NCBI RefSeq assembly: GCF_014197055.1
Contig: NZ_JACIEW010000007.1
Coordinates: 166,034-230,033 of the forward strand
DNA length: 64,000 nucleotides
Reading direction: 5' to 3'
DNA from: Devosia subaequoris
GTDB taxonomy: Bacteria; Pseudomonadota; Alphaproteobacteria; Rhizobiales; Devosiaceae
Positions 8,953 through 19,246 of this stretch are shown in pieces. Made by a program: the position numbers and the translations under genes. Position 1 is the first letter of the stretch; each line of letters starts with the position of its first letter. Below the pieces are notes generated by a model. The model was not told the origin of the DNA. It did not search any database and was given only the letters and a program-made list of their open reading frames with translations.

Positions 8953-9812
8953 CGGCTGTCCAGGATGCGCCGGCACCAAGCCATCAGCGCCAGATCGTCT
9001 GTTGCGAAGGACCAGTAGGCGGCTAGCCAACGCCTGGCGTTCGGGTAGTGGGCCGTAAGATTGTGTTCTGCAAGCCAGCCCATTGCCAGCGCGCGGTCTG
9101 TATCGGTTACTTCTGGCGAGATTTCTCTGTCGAGATAGGCGACCGCACTCCAGGCTTCCATGCGTGAGTCGCCCTTGATCGTTGACGCTCCAAAGTCGAG
9201 CACTGCCGAGACGGTACTGCCATGCGCCAGCACGTTGGCAGGGAAATAGTCCATATGCACGAGCGCCGGCCGGAATGGCTCCGGCAGCTCGAGATGACGC
9301 ATCGCCGCTACGGCCGGGCGCAGGTCGGCTGGACAGCAGGCCAGGCTGCGCTCCAGCCTGACGCGGAGAAAGCCTGTCCAGTCAGTGGTGTGCAGCCCCT
9401 GACCGCCCAAAAGTGGACCATAACCCGGACGGTCGACTGATATGGTTTTGATCTGACCGGCCGTATCGAGATAGTCGTTGAGCAGCTTGGTGCGCTCGGT
9501 CCCGGACACGCTCCCCAGGAGCTGGGAGACCGGTTGCCCAAATAGTCGGGGTTCAATGCTGAAGACCCGCCCATTCAGCGTCTCCACGCGGTCCACCGAT
9601 GGGACTTGAAACGTCAAATGCCGGGCCCCGGTCTTGATCTCGGCCATCAAGCTGGCCCTTTGTTCGGCAGCTGCCACCACGGCCCCTGCGCGCAAAATGC
9701 GAACGACACGCGCATCGTCCAGCGCATAGACACACGCTTCGCCTCCCGCTCCGAGCAGGGTCGCCTCCGGATAGCCGAGATAGGCCAGTATGTCGCGGTC
9801 AGTGGCGCCCAT
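8949..9812 (-). CDS. Phosphotransferase-family (APH/choline-kinase-like) protein
   Basis: A 287-residue protein of the aminoglycoside-phosphotransferase/protein-kinase-like fold. The catalytic loop reads HMDYFPANVL (the counterpart of HGDLHPGNVL), and the following metal-binding motif is AVLDFGASTIKGD. The N-terminal nucleotide lobe contains LGAGGEACVYALDDARVVRI with an Arg where the ATP-binding Lys usually sits. The substrate is unknown; homologues phosphorylate sugars, homoserine or amino alcohols, and many annotated APH proteins have nothing to do with antibiotics. I start at ATG 9812 (MGATDRDI) because an upstream in-frame start at 9998 would run into glyQ on the other strand. Confidence 0.75.
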   Translation of the reverse strand: MGATDRDILAYLGYPEATLLGAGGEACVYALDDARVVRILRAGAVVAAAEQRASLMAEIKTGARHLTFQVPSVDRVETLNGRVFSIEPRLFGQPVSQLLGSVSGTERTKLLNDYLDTAGQIKTISVDRPGYGPLLGGQGLHTTDWTGFLRVRLERSLACCPADLRPAVAAMRHLELPEPFRPALVHMDYFPANVLAHGSTVSAVLDFGASTIKGDSRMEAWSAVAYLDREISPEVTDTDRALAMGWLAEHNLTAHYPNARRWLAAYWSFATDDLALMAWCRRILDSR

Positions 9813-9929
9813 AGCTGCATCTGCGTGTGACTGAGATTGCGTGTCAATGCAGGCTTTGTCCTCCGCGCCATTGACCACTCCGGCGTGCCCCACTAGAGCT
9901 TTGTCCCGCTTCAATGCAGGACTTTTGAC

Positions 9930-10853
9930 ATGACCTCTCGCCCCGCCCACATGGACCCGAAGAATTCCTTTCAGGGTCTGATTCTGACGCTGCAGCAATT
10001 CTGGGCTGAGCAGGGTTGCGTGATCCTACAGCCTTACGACATGCAGATGGGCGCGGGGACTTTCCATACGGCGACGACGCTGCGCTCCCTGGGTCCGAAG
10101 CACTGGAAAGCCGCCTATGTGCAGCCATCCCGCCGGCCAACCGATGGGCGCTATGGCGAGAACCCCAATCGGCTGCAGCACTATTACCAGTTCCAGGTGA
10201 TCCTGAAGCCCTCGCCGGACAATATTCAGCAGCTCTATCTCGACTCGCTGGCCGCCATCGGCCTCGACCAGAGCGTGCATGATGTGCGCTTTGTCGAAGA
10301 CGACTGGGAAAGCCCAACCCTGGGCGCCTGGGGGCTGGGTTGGGAATGCTGGTGCGATGGTATGGAGGTGAGCCAGTTTACCTATTTCCAGCAGGTCGCC
10401 GGCTTTGAATGTTCCCCCGTGCCGGGCGAGATCACCTATGGCCTGGAACGCCTCGCCATGTATGTGCAGGGCGTCGAGAACGTCTATGATCTCAACTTCA
10501 ACGGCCGCGAGGGTGACGAGAAAGTCTCATATGGCGACGTCTTCCTGCAAAATGAGCAGGAAAGCTCGAAATACAATTTCGAAGCCGCCGACACCGAAAT
10601 GCTGTTCCGTCATTTCGAGGATGCGGAAAAGGAATGCCGCTCTATTCTCGAAAAAGGCGCCGAAGGCAATCGCCAGACCATGGCCATTCCGGCCTATGAG
10701 CACGTCGTCAAGGCCTCGCACAATTTCAACATGCTCGACGCGCGCGGCGTGATCTCGGTCACCGAGCGCCAGAGCTACATCCTGCGCATCCGCGAACTGG
10801 CCAAGGCCTGCGGTGAGGCCTGGCTGCAAACCGCCGGCGGCGGCGCGGAGTAA
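9930..10853 (+). CDS. glyQ: Glycine--tRNA ligase alpha subunit
   Basis: Catalytic alpha subunit of the bacterial alpha2beta2 glycyl-tRNA synthetase, which charges tRNA-Gly. At 307 residues it is of normal length and highly conserved: [56 protein letters not shown] and the [19 protein letters not shown] motif are all visible. The ATG at 9930 gives [15 protein letters not shown]; a second ATG at 9951 (MDPKNSFQ) is an equally possible start. The beta subunit gene is not adjacent: glyS begins 3.3 kb downstream, after an rnk-like gene, lemA and a DUF2207 gene. Confidence 0.97.
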   Translation: MTSRPAHMDPKNSFQGLILTLQQFWAEQGCVILQPYDMQMGAGTFHTATTLRSLGPKHWKAAYVQPSRRPTDGRYGENPNRLQHYYQFQVILKPSPDNIQQLYLDSLAAIGLDQSVHDVRFVEDDWESPTLGAWGLGWECWCDGMEVSQFTYFQQVAGFECSPVPGEITYGLERLAMYVQGVENVYDLNFNGREGDEKVSYGDVFLQNEQESSKYNFEAADTEMLFRHFEDAEKECRSILEKGAEGNRQTMAIPAYEHVVKASHNFNMLDARGVISVTERQSYILRIRELAKACGEAWLQTAGGGAE

Positions 10854-10869
10854 ACCGCGCCGCTTGGCG

Positions 10870-11277
10870 TCAAGCCTCTACCGACGTTTCCACCTTCAAT
10901 ACCGTGAGCTTGTGTCGCTTGTCGGCGCGGTCGTGCCAGGTGATCGACTGGCCGGCCTTGAGGCCGATCAGCGCTACCCCGATCGGGGTCATCACAGAAA
11001 TGCGGCCTTCCTCGATATTGGCATCCACCGGATAGGCCAGGGTCACAGTCTGCTCCTGCCCCGAATTGGTTTCAAAGGTCACGCGCGAACCCATACGCAC
11101 CACGCCGTCGGGCAGCTTGGCGTCATTGACCACCTTGGCGCGGTCCAGCTCGGTGAGCAGGACTTCGGCCAGGTCCGGATTGCGGTCGAGACCGGCTTCG
11201 CCAAGTGCATAGAGCTTGGTGTGGTCGGTCTGGCCAAGCGTCAAGGGCGGGGTCAGGTCGCGGCGGATCTCAGTCAT
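10870..11277 (-). CDS. Rnk-like nucleoside diphosphate kinase regulator (GreA/GreB C-terminal fold)
   Basis: A 135-residue protein of the size of E. coli Rnk. It has an N-terminal helical part and a GreA/GreB-type C-terminal beta domain (VRMGSRVTFETNSG, YPVDANIEEGRISVMTPIGVALIG). Rnk-type proteins bind RNA polymerase and were first described as regulators of nucleoside diphosphate kinase. I use ATG 11277 (MTEIRRDLTP), since AAAGGA lies 9 bases before it; the longer in-frame start at 11313 has no support. It lies convergent to glyQ, with 16 bp between stops, and stands alone on the minus strand between glyQ and lemA. Confidence 0.82.
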   Translation of the reverse strand: MTEIRRDLTPPLTLGQTDHTKLYALGEAGLDRNPDLAEVLLTELDRAKVVNDAKLPDGVVRMGSRVTFETNSGQEQTVTLAYPVDANIEEGRISVMTPIGVALIGLKAGQSITWHDRADKRHKLTVLKVETSVEA

Positions 11278-11594
11278 TTGAGCGTCCTTTCTAAAAGTCG
11301 GCCGCGCGCGCAAGGGGGTGCCGCGCAGGCGGGAAATACGAAGTTGAAAAACGGAGAACGGTGCGCCGGCGGCGAAACAGAACTGTTCAAGAGCCCTAAG
11401 CAGGCTCCGGCGCGGGCATGCCTAGGGTAGATAGCTTGCGTGAAGAAAGCTGCAGCGATGCCATTGGCGCGTGTTCATACACTGAAAGCTAGGGATTGGC
11501 GGCGGGAAGTCAAGCCCACCAAGCAAGTCGGCGTTGCAAAGCCCCAGCCACAATGCCAGTTTGCGCCCCACATTGCTTGAGGGAGCGCTGAAAA
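11278..11594. other. Intergenic region between rnk-like gene and lemA
   Basis: This 317-bp divergent spacer carries the ribosome-binding site of the rnk-like gene (11283-11289 region) and that of lemA (GAGGGAGCG just before 11595), so it must contain both promoters. Six-frame reading shows only short shadows with no recognisable domain. I saw no strong inverted repeat or conserved operator. A purine-rich stretch around 11337-11370 has no feature I can name. Confidence 0.6.
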
Positions 11595-12149
11595 ATGGAA
11601 TGGGTCATTCTTCTGCTCGTGGTCGGCGTCGCGGGCTACGCTATCATCATCTACAATTCGCTGGTATCCAACCGGCAGATGGTGCGCGAAGGCTGGTCCG
11701 GCATCGATGTGCAGCTCAAGCGCCGCACCGATCTGATCCCAAATCTCATGGAAACGGTGAAGGGCTATATGGCCCATGAGCGCGAAACGCTCGACGCCGT
11801 GGTCAATGCCCGAGCCAAGGCCACCAGCGCTGCGGCGGCGGGCCCCGAAGCCCGGGCCAAGGCTGAAGGCGAACTCTCCGCAGCTCTGGGCCGCCTGCTG
11901 GCCATTGCCGAGGCGTATCCTGACCTCAAGGCAAATACCACCTTTCTCGAATTCCAGACCGCGCTCCAGAGCGTAGAGGATGAGATACAGATGGCTCGCC
12001 GCTACTACAACGGCGCCGTGCGCAACCTGAACATCCAGGTGGAGAGCTTCCCCTCAAATCTTGTCGCCAATGCCTTCAAGTTTGAACAGGCCGAATATTT
12101 CGAGCTTGAGAACGAGGCCGAGCGTGCCGTGCCGCAGGTGAAGTTCTAA
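11595..12149 (+). CDS. lemA: LemA-family membrane-anchored protein
   Basis: A 184-residue LemA protein: an N-terminal membrane helix (MEWVILLLVVGVAGYAIIIY) is followed by the family signature NSLVSNRQMVREGWSGIDVQLKRR and a long helical coiled-coil body containing DLIPNLMETVKGYM, YPDLKANTTFLEFQ and the end motif RRYYNGAVRNLN. LemA proteins are four-helix, periplasm-exposed proteins of unclear molecular role. The gene has a strong ribosome-binding site (GAGGGAG) and is followed after 5 bp by the DUF2207 gene; LemA and DUF2207 are a recurring pair in bacteria. Confidence 0.93.
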   Translation: MEWVILLLVVGVAGYAIIIYNSLVSNRQMVREGWSGIDVQLKRRTDLIPNLMETVKGYMAHERETLDAVVNARAKATSAAAAGPEARAKAEGELSAALGRLLAIAEAYPDLKANTTFLEFQTALQSVEDEIQMARRYYNGAVRNLNIQVESFPSNLVANAFKFEQAEYFELENEAERAVPQVKF

Positions 12150-12154
12150 GCTCC

Positions 12155-14062
12155 ATGCCTGTTCTGCCCCGTCTGATCGCCGCTCTAGCGCTGTTCGTTG
12201 CGCTCGCCGTGCCCACCCTGGCGCGCGAGGAAATCCGCACCTTTGCCTCCGATGTCGAACTGTTGACTGATGGATCGGTCAATGTGCTCGAGACCATCGA
12301 GGTCAATGCCGAAGGCAACCAGATCCGGCGCGGCATCTATCGCGACATTCCGGTCACCATGATCGGGGAAAGCGGCAACAAGATCCGCATCACGCTCGAT
12401 GTCGAGGCGGTGACACGGGGCGGCCAATCCGAAATGTTCCGTGTCGAGCGGATGGGCGATTTCCAGCGCATCTGGATCGGTGACCCGGACGTTTTCCTTG
12501 GCCGCGGCGAACACCTCTATACCATAGCGTACACCATGGATCGCATGGCGCGCCCCACCGCCGATGGGTCCGGTGATGAGCTCTATTGGAATGCCACCGG
12601 CAATTATTGGGACTTTCCCATTTTGAGCTCAGTTGCGCGCGTGCGTCTGCCCGATGGGGCGGTGATAGAGGATATGGCGGCCTATACCGGCGTTGCCGGT
12701 GCCACCGGCCGCGATGTCTCCATGACCCGCGAAAATGACAACACCGCGATTTTCCGCACCCTGCGGCAACTGGCCCCCGGCGAAGGCATGAGCTTTGCGG
12801 TGTCCTTCCAGAAGGGCCTGGTGACCTATCCCGAAGGGATGGACGCCCTGCTGCAAACCGCCTCGGACCTGCGCGAAGTTTGGCTGCCGGTACTCGCGGT
12901 CATCCTCCTGCTGGCTTACAATTTCACTGCTTGGCTGCATGTGGGCCGCGATCCGCCCAAGGGCACCATCATTCCGCTGTTTCATCCGCCACGCGACTTT
13001 TCGCCTGCGCTGACCCATTTCGTGCACAAATGGGGCTTCTCCAATTCGGGCTGGACCGCCATGACGGCCGCGATTTTCAATTTGGGCGTCAAGGGGCTGG
13101 TCACCGTCCGCAATCCGGGCAAGACGCTGACGGTGTCCGTGACCGGCAAGCAGCCAGACCACAAACTGCCCGTCGGTGAACAGATTCTGTTCTCCTATTT
13201 TGAAGGCAAGGGCGCCGTCACCTTCAACAAGGCCAATGGCAAGGATCTGGGCACCAAGCGCACCGAATTCACCAGCGCCATCGGAAGCGAAAACCGCAAG
13301 ATTTGGTTCAACCACAATTGGGGCTATGCAGGTTTCGGTTTCCTGCTTGCTGTGGCCCTGATCGTAGCGATGGTGGTGTTCGATGTGCTCGAGCCGGTCT
13401 GGCTGTTCATCGCCGTCTTCGCGGGAATTTTCTTTGGCGTGATTGGAAGCGTGATTTTCGGGGCCATCAAGTCCGGAGGGGCCGTCCGGCGCTTCATCAC
13501 GTTAGTATTCGTGGCGGTTTTTGCGTTCAATTTTGCCGGCGGGGCGCTGGGAACCTTCACCAGCTTCCCCATCAACTCTGCCGCATTGGCGGCCGCCTCC
13601 ATGGTGCTGATTTGTGTTGTCTTCACGGTCTTGCTGCGGGCCCCGACCGTGCAGGGGCGGAAGCTCATGGACCAGATCGACGGGCTCAAGCTCTATCTCG
13701 AAACCGCCGAGAAAAACCGGCTCAACATTGTCGATGAGCCCCCCATGACCATCGAACGCTTCGAGCGGCTTTTGCCCTATGCGATTGCGTTGGAGGTCGA
13801 AAAGCCATGGTCCGAGCATTTCGAGGCTGAGCTGGCCCGTAACGCAGTTGCCGATGCAGACCAGGGCACCTATTCGCCGCACTGGTATTCGGGCCGCCGA
13901 TCCTTCAATTCGGGCAACATCGCCAAGGCCGTGTCAGGCGCATCAGCCGGCATGGCCGCTGCGATGGTTGCAGCCCAGCCGGTCCAGGCCAGCTCGTCCG
14001 GTTCCAGCGGTGGCGGTTTTTCCGGCGGGGGCGGGGGTGGTGGCGGCGGCGGCGGCTGGTAG
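12155..14062 (+). CDS. DUF2207-domain membrane protein with Gly-rich tail
   Basis: A 635-residue protein with a signal peptide (ALALFVALAVPTLA, cleaved near residue 23), a large extracytoplasmic beta domain (about residues 24-240) and several membrane helices: one near 248-265, then a group near 400-510. A cytoplasmic domain follows, and the protein ends in Ser/Gly-rich sequence with eleven consecutive glycines before a final Trp. This is the YciQ/DUF2207 layout. The Gly-rich tail is common in this family and its role is unknown. It lies 5 bp after lemA, so the two are almost certainly co-transcribed and may form a membrane complex. The biochemical activity is not established. Confidence 0.88.
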   Translation: MPVLPRLIAALALFVALAVPTLAREEIRTFASDVELLTDGSVNVLETIEVNAEGNQIRRGIYRDIPVTMIGESGNKIRITLDVEAVTRGGQSEMFRVERMGDFQRIWIGDPDVFLGRGEHLYTIAYTMDRMARPTADGSGDELYWNATGNYWDFPILSSVARVRLPDGAVIEDMAAYTGVAGATGRDVSMTRENDNTAIFRTLRQLAPGEGMSFAVSFQKGLVTYPEGMDALLQTASDLREVWLPVLAVILLLAYNFTAWLHVGRDPPKGTIIPLFHPPRDFSPALTHFVHKWGFSNSGWTAMTAAIFNLGVKGLVTVRNPGKTLTVSVTGKQPDHKLPVGEQILFSYFEGKGAVTFNKANGKDLGTKRTEFTSAIGSENRKIWFNHNWGYAGFGFLLAVALIVAMVVFDVLEPVWLFIAVFAGIFFGVIGSVIFGAIKSGGAVRRFITLVFVAVFAFNFAGGALGTFTSFPINSAALAAASMVLICVVFTVLLRAPTVQGRKLMDQIDGLKLYLETAEKNRLNIVDEPPMTIERFERLLPYAIALEVEKPWSEHFEAELARNAVADADQGTYSPHWYSGRRSFNSGNIAKAVSGASAGMAAAMVAAQPVQASSSGSSGGGFSGGGGGGGGGGGW

Positions 14063-14119
14063 ACAACGCACCGCCCCCACGCTAAGCACGCACACGCCTT
14101 CAAACACCGGTTGCCTTCC

Positions 14120-16144
14120 ATGCCCGAACTGCTGCTCGAACTGTTCTCAGAAGAAATTCCCGCCCGCTTTCAGCGCCGCGCGGCCGAGGACCTCAAGAAA
14201 GCCGTGACCAACGCTCTGGTCGATGTGGGTCTGGTCTATGATGGTGCGAAGGCATTCGTCACCCCGCGCCGTTTGGCGCTGTCCGTTTCCGGCCTGCCGG
14301 CTCGCTCGCCCGACACGCGCGAGGAAAAAAAGGGCCCTAAAGTCGGGGCACCCCAGCCGGCAATCGATGGTTTCCTGCGTTCGGCAGGCCTTAGCTCCAT
14401 CGAGCAGGCCAAGGTGGAAAGCGACCCGAAAAAGGGCGAGTTCTATGTCGCGGTGATTGAAAAGCCCGGCGCCGACGCCGTTGATCTGCTTTCAACCATC
14501 CTGCCCAAGGTAATGACCGATTTTGGCTGGGCCAAATCCATGCGCTGGGGCTCGGGCAGCTTCAACTGGGTGCGTCCGCTGCGGGCCATCACCGCCACCT
14601 TCGGCACCGAAAATGACGAGCCCATCGTCGTGCCCTTCTCGGCGGCAGGCCTGGGGTCCGGCCAGACCACATTCGGCCACCGCTTCCTCGCGCCCGACGC
14701 CATCCGCGTCAAGCGGTTCGAGGACTACCAGATCGCGCTGGAACGGGCCAAGGTGGTGCTCGACATTGATCGCCGCAAGGACATCATCCGCACCGACGCC
14801 GACAACCTCGCCTTCGCACAGGGCCTTTCCGTGATCCATGACGAAGGCCTGCTCGAAGAAGTGGCCGGGCTGGTGGAATGGCCCAATGTAATGATGGGCT
14901 CGTTTGATCCCGAATTCCTCAAGCTGCCCGAGGAAGTCATCATCGCCACCATCCGCGCCAACCAGAAGTGCTTCTGCCTGCGCGATGCGTCCGGCAAGCT
15001 GGCACCCAATTTCATCATCACCGCCAATACCATCCCCGCCGATGGCGGCGCCGTGGTGATCGCCGGCAATGAGCGCGTCATCCGCGCCCGCCTGTCGGAC
15101 GCGGCTTTCTTCTATCAGGGCGATCTGGCCATTCCGCTCGAGCACGGCCTGCCCAAGCTCGAAAACATGGTGTTCCACGCCAAGCTGGGCAGCCAGTTCG
15201 CCATGGTCGAGCGCCTCGTGCATCTGGCGGCGCAGATCGCCCCCAAGGTCGGCGCAGATGTTGATCTCACCAAGCGGGCTGCGATGCTCGCCAAGGCCGA
15301 TCTGGTGACCGACATGGTTGGCGAATTCCCCGAATTGCAGGGGCTGATGGGTCGCTACTATGCGACCGCCCAGAAGGAGCCGGCCGCGATCGCCAATGCC
15401 ATCGAGATGCACTACAAGCCGCTCGGCCCAACCGACCGCGTGCCGACAGAGCCGGTCTCGATTGCGGTGGCTCTGGCCGACAAGCTCAACGTACTCACCG
15501 GTTTCTGGTCGATCGATGAAAAGCCGACCGGCTCGCGCGATCCGTTTGCGTTGCGCCGCGCCGCCCTCGGGATTATCCGCATCATCACCGAAAACGGGCT
15601 GAAATTCCCGCTCGAGGTCGAGCCGGATCTGTTGTCATTCTTCCATGACCGCCTGAAGGTGTCGCTGCGCGACGCCGGCGCCCGTCACGACCTGCTCGAC
15701 GCCGTTATCTCAGCCAATAGTGACGACATTCTGCAGATCACCCAGCGTGTCGAGGCTCTCTCTACCCTGCTCGCCACCGATGACGGTGCCAACCTGTTGG
15801 CCGGCTACCGGCGCGCCGCCAACATCCTGGCCGCCGAGGAAAAGAAAGACGGCAAGGCCTATGCCGGTGCGGTCGATCAGGCTGCACTCAAGCTGCCCGA
15901 GGAAACAGCTCTGGCGTCGGCCGTAAATGCCGTGAACGGCGCAGTTTCCGAGCTGGTGGCCGAGGACGATTACAAAGGCGCCATGGCCGAGCTTGCCACG
16001 CTGCGGGGCCCGGTGGACGCGTTCTTCACTGCAGTTCTGGTCAATGATGAGGACGCTGCAGTTCGTTCCAATCGCCTGAACCTGTTGGCCCGCTTGCGCG
16101 ACACCATGCATCTGGTCGCCGATTTCGCTAAGGTCTCTGGCTAG
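14120..16144 (+). CDS. glyS: Glycine--tRNA ligase beta subunit
   Basis: Beta subunit of the alpha2beta2 glycyl-tRNA synthetase; it contributes tRNA recognition and activity of the complex with GlyQ. The protein has 674 residues. The N-terminal [18 protein letters not shown] is diagnostic, as are [18 protein letters not shown] and, further on, RANQKCF and [13 protein letters not shown] chose ATG 14120 over a TTG at 14111 because [12 protein letters not shown] is the conserved family start. It lies 57 bp after the DUF2207 gene and is followed by a stable hairpin. Confidence 0.96.
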   Translation: MPELLLELFSEEIPARFQRRAAEDLKKAVTNALVDVGLVYDGAKAFVTPRRLALSVSGLPARSPDTREEKKGPKVGAPQPAIDGFLRSAGLSSIEQAKVESDPKKGEFYVAVIEKPGADAVDLLSTILPKVMTDFGWAKSMRWGSGSFNWVRPLRAITATFGTENDEPIVVPFSAAGLGSGQTTFGHRFLAPDAIRVKRFEDYQIALERAKVVLDIDRRKDIIRTDADNLAFAQGLSVIHDEGLLEEVAGLVEWPNVMMGSFDPEFLKLPEEVIIATIRANQKCFCLRDASGKLAPNFIITANTIPADGGAVVIAGNERVIRARLSDAAFFYQGDLAIPLEHGLPKLENMVFHAKLGSQFAMVERLVHLAAQIAPKVGADVDLTKRAAMLAKADLVTDMVGEFPELQGLMGRYYATAQKEPAAIANAIEMHYKPLGPTDRVPTEPVSIAVALADKLNVLTGFWSIDEKPTGSRDPFALRRAALGIIRIITENGLKFPLEVEPDLLSFFHDRLKVSLRDAGARHDLLDAVISANSDDILQITQRVEALSTLLATDDGANLLAGYRRAANILAAEEKKDGKAYAGAVDQAALKLPEETALASAVNAVNGAVSELVAEDDYKGAMAELATLRGPVDAFFTAVLVNDEDAAVRSNRLNLLARLRDTMHLVADFAKVSG

Positions 16145-16152
16145 ACCAAGGG

Positions 16153-16175
16153 AACCGGACGGGGACCGTCCGGTT
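16153..16175 (+). terminator. Terminator-like hairpin after glyS
   Basis: A perfect 10-bp GC-rich stem AACCGGACGG / CCGTCCGGTT with a 3-base GGA loop begins 8 bases after the glyS stop. There is no run of T after it (the next bases are CATCTGTCT), so it could be a weak intrinsic terminator or a 3'-end-stabilising structure rather than a full Rho-independent terminator. Confidence 0.6.
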
Positions 16176-16212
16176 CATCTGTCTCCACGCCACGATAACG
16201 CACAGGTCAGTC

Positions 16213-17205
16213 ATGTCGGTCGGTCTCCTCGCTTTCCTTGATGACGTCGCTGGTCTGGTCAAGGTCGCTGCGGCCTCCCTGGATGACATCGCCGGACAGG
16301 CCGCCAAGGCCAGTGCCAAGGCTGCCGGGGCCGTCATCGACGACGCGGCGGTGACCCCAAGCTATATCAAAGGGTTCAAGGCGGAGCGGGAACTGCCAAT
16401 CGTCGGGCGCATTGCTTGGGGCTCGGTCAAGAACAAGCTGATCTTCCTGTTGCCAGCCGCCTTGCTGCTCTCGGTCTTCCTACCCTGGCTGATCACGCCG
16501 CTGCTGATGATCGGTGGTGCCTATCTCTGTTATGAGGGGGCAGAAAAGGTGTTTCATCTTTTCGCGCCGCATGAAGCCGAAAAACATGAGGCCTCGATAG
16601 AGCACACCGCCATATCGCCAGCTACGCTTGAGGAACGGAAGATCGCCGGCGCGATCAAGACCGATTTCATTCTCTCGGCCGAGATCATGACCATCATCCT
16701 CTCGGCGATCGAGGTGGACGATTTCTGGAGCCGTGCCGCCATTCTGGCCTTGGCCGGCGTGGGCATAACGGTAGTGGTCTATGGCGCGGTGGCCCTGATC
16801 ATCAAGGCTGATGATGTGGGGCTGTGGCTCGCCAATTCCGCGCGAACCGGTTTTGGTCGGGCGACGGGGCGCGGCATCGTGATCGCCATGCCGGTTTTCA
16901 TGCAGGCGCTTAGCCTGATCGGGACTGCCGCTATGACCTGGGTCGGCGGCTCCATCATCGCCCATGGCCTTTATGAATTCGGCATCTCCGGTCCCGAGCA
17001 TATCATCGAAGCGGCAGCCCATTGGGCCGAAGGCGCATTCCCCGCCATTTCCGGCCTTGCTGGCTGGCTGGCCACAGCATTTGTGGATTTCATCATCGGC
17101 CTTGCCCTTGGCGCCCTGCTTATTCCGGTGGTGGGCTACGCCATCAGCCCGGTCTGGGCGGCAATCAAGAAAATGCTGCCCAAAAGGACTAAAACGGCGG
17201 CGTAA
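16213..17205 (+). CDS. DUF808 (YedI-like) inner-membrane protein
   Basis: A 330-residue integral membrane protein. The N-terminus [20 protein letters not shown] and [23 protein letters not shown] are characteristic of the DUF808/YedI family. Several hydrophobic helices follow: about 78-110 ([23 protein letters not shown]), 175-200, 225-255 and 275-310. The function is unknown in any organism I can name. The gene is convergent with rnhA, and the two coding regions overlap by 17 bp at their 3' ends, so antisense transcription across the end of each is possible. Confidence 0.9.
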   Translation: MSVGLLAFLDDVAGLVKVAAASLDDIAGQAAKASAKAAGAVIDDAAVTPSYIKGFKAERELPIVGRIAWGSVKNKLIFLLPAALLLSVFLPWLITPLLMIGGAYLCYEGAEKVFHLFAPHEAEKHEASIEHTAISPATLEERKIAGAIKTDFILSAEIMTIILSAIEVDDFWSRAAILALAGVGITVVVYGAVALIIKADDVGLWLANSARTGFGRATGRGIVIAMPVFMQALSLIGTAAMTWVGGSIIAHGLYEFGISGPEHIIEAAAHWAEGAFPAISGLAGWLATAFVDFIIGLALGALLIPVVGYAISPVWAAIKKMLPKRTKTAA

Positions 17206-17680
17206 AGCTTTCCGTTTTCTTCTTTTTGAACGGCGCCATGCCTTCACGGGCCAATTCGTCCGCGCGTTCGTTCAATTCGTCCCCGGCATGTCCCCTGACC
17301 CAGTGCCAGGAAATTTCGTGGCGCTTGGTGGCCTCGTCGAGCGCCTGCCATAGCTCGACATTCTTGACCGGCTTCTTGTCTGCCGTGCGCCAGCCATTGC
17401 GCTTCCAGCCGTGAATCCAGCTCTGCACGCCGTTCTTGACATATTGACTGTCGGTATGGAGATCGACGCGACAGGGGCGGCTCAGCGCATTGAGCGCCTC
17501 GATGGCCGCCGTCAGCTCCATTTTATTATTGGTGGTCAGCACCTCGCCGCCCTTCAGTTCCTTGCGATGCGGCCCGAATTGCAGAATGGCACCCCAGCCG
17601 CCAGGGCCGGGATTGCCTGAACAGGCGCCGTCGGTATGGATGATCACCCCATCAGGCATGGTCTGGCCGCTGGTAGACAT
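17189..17680 (-). CDS. rnhA: Ribonuclease HI
   Basis: Endonuclease that cuts the RNA strand of RNA-DNA hybrids (R-loops, Okazaki primers). All four catalytic acids are visible: Asp in [16 protein letters not shown], Glu in [11 protein letters not shown], Asp in [12 protein letters not shown] and Asp in [10 protein letters not shown], with [10 protein letters not shown] before the last. I give ATG 17680 ([11 protein letters not shown]), about 163 residues; the internal ATG 17659 ([11 protein letters not shown]) is equally plausible and would leave an 8-bp rather than a 29-bp overlap with the upstream acetyltransferase gene. It is the third gene of an ispH-GNAT-rnhA minus-strand operon. Confidence 0.95.
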   Translation of the reverse strand: MSTSGQTMPDGVIIHTDGACSGNPGPGGWGAILQFGPHRKELKGGEVLTTNNKMELTAAIEALNALSRPCRVDLHTDSQYVKNGVQSWIHGWKRNGWRTADKKPVKNVELWQALDEATKRHEISWHWVRGHAGDELNERADELAREGMAPFKKKKTESFTPPF

Positions 17681-18172
17681 GGAACTGGCAGGTGAGCCCG
17701 TTCGGCTCGACCTCGACATGCGTTTCTTTCATGCCGATCTTTTTGAGGACGGCAAGGGAAGGGGCGTTTCTGGTGTCAGCGAAGCCGATGAAATGGGGCG
17801 CGGCGGTTTCCCGGAAGATCCAGTCCCGCAATCCGCTCGCCGCCTCCTTCGCATAGCCGGCCCCGTGATGCTCTTCAAACAGGGCGTAGCCTATCTCGGG
17901 TTCTCCGGTGCGGGGATAAATGCCGTATCCGGCGCGGCCAATGAATTTGCCATCGCTCTTGCGCGTCAGTCGCAGCTTGCCCAATTGCCGGGTCTCGAAC
18001 AGTTCGATCCAGCCGCGCAACGCTGTCTCGGCCTGTTCGCGTGTCCAGGGCGCCCCGTCCAGGCTCAGATATCGCGATACATTGGGATTGCCGTGCAAAG
18101 CCACCAGATCGTCAAGCTGGTCCATCCGCCAGCCGGACAGCACCAGCCGCTCGGTTTCGAACAGATCAAGGC

Positions 18173-18176
<4 letters not shown>
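17652..18176 (-). CDS. GNAT-family N-acetyltransferase (RimJ/RimL-like)
   Basis: A 174-residue acetyl-CoA-dependent N-acetyltransferase. The N-terminal [18 protein letters not shown] and the pairing of [36 protein letters not shown] (acetyl-CoA loop region) with [18 protein letters not shown] are typical of the RimJ/RimL/SpeG branch. The acceptor is unknown; members of this branch acetylate ribosomal protein N-termini, polyamines or small molecules. Its start overlaps the ispH stop by 4 bp (ATGA-type coupling), and it overlaps the start of rnhA. Confidence 0.88.
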
Positions 18177-19144
<968 letters not shown>

Positions 19145-19246
19145 GCCAGATCAGATGCTTTCCCAACACTTGCAAGTCAAGTGCTGTTGCAGCCGGGGCT
19201 GGGCATAGGCAATATGCGCTAGAGTGTGTGACCGGGACGGTTCCAG

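Noticed and set aside
8949..9998. Longer phosphotransferase start at 9998
   Set aside because: The extra N-terminal 62 residues would overlap the glyQ start on the other strand, have no family match and are low-complexity; ATG 9812 gives the normal length.
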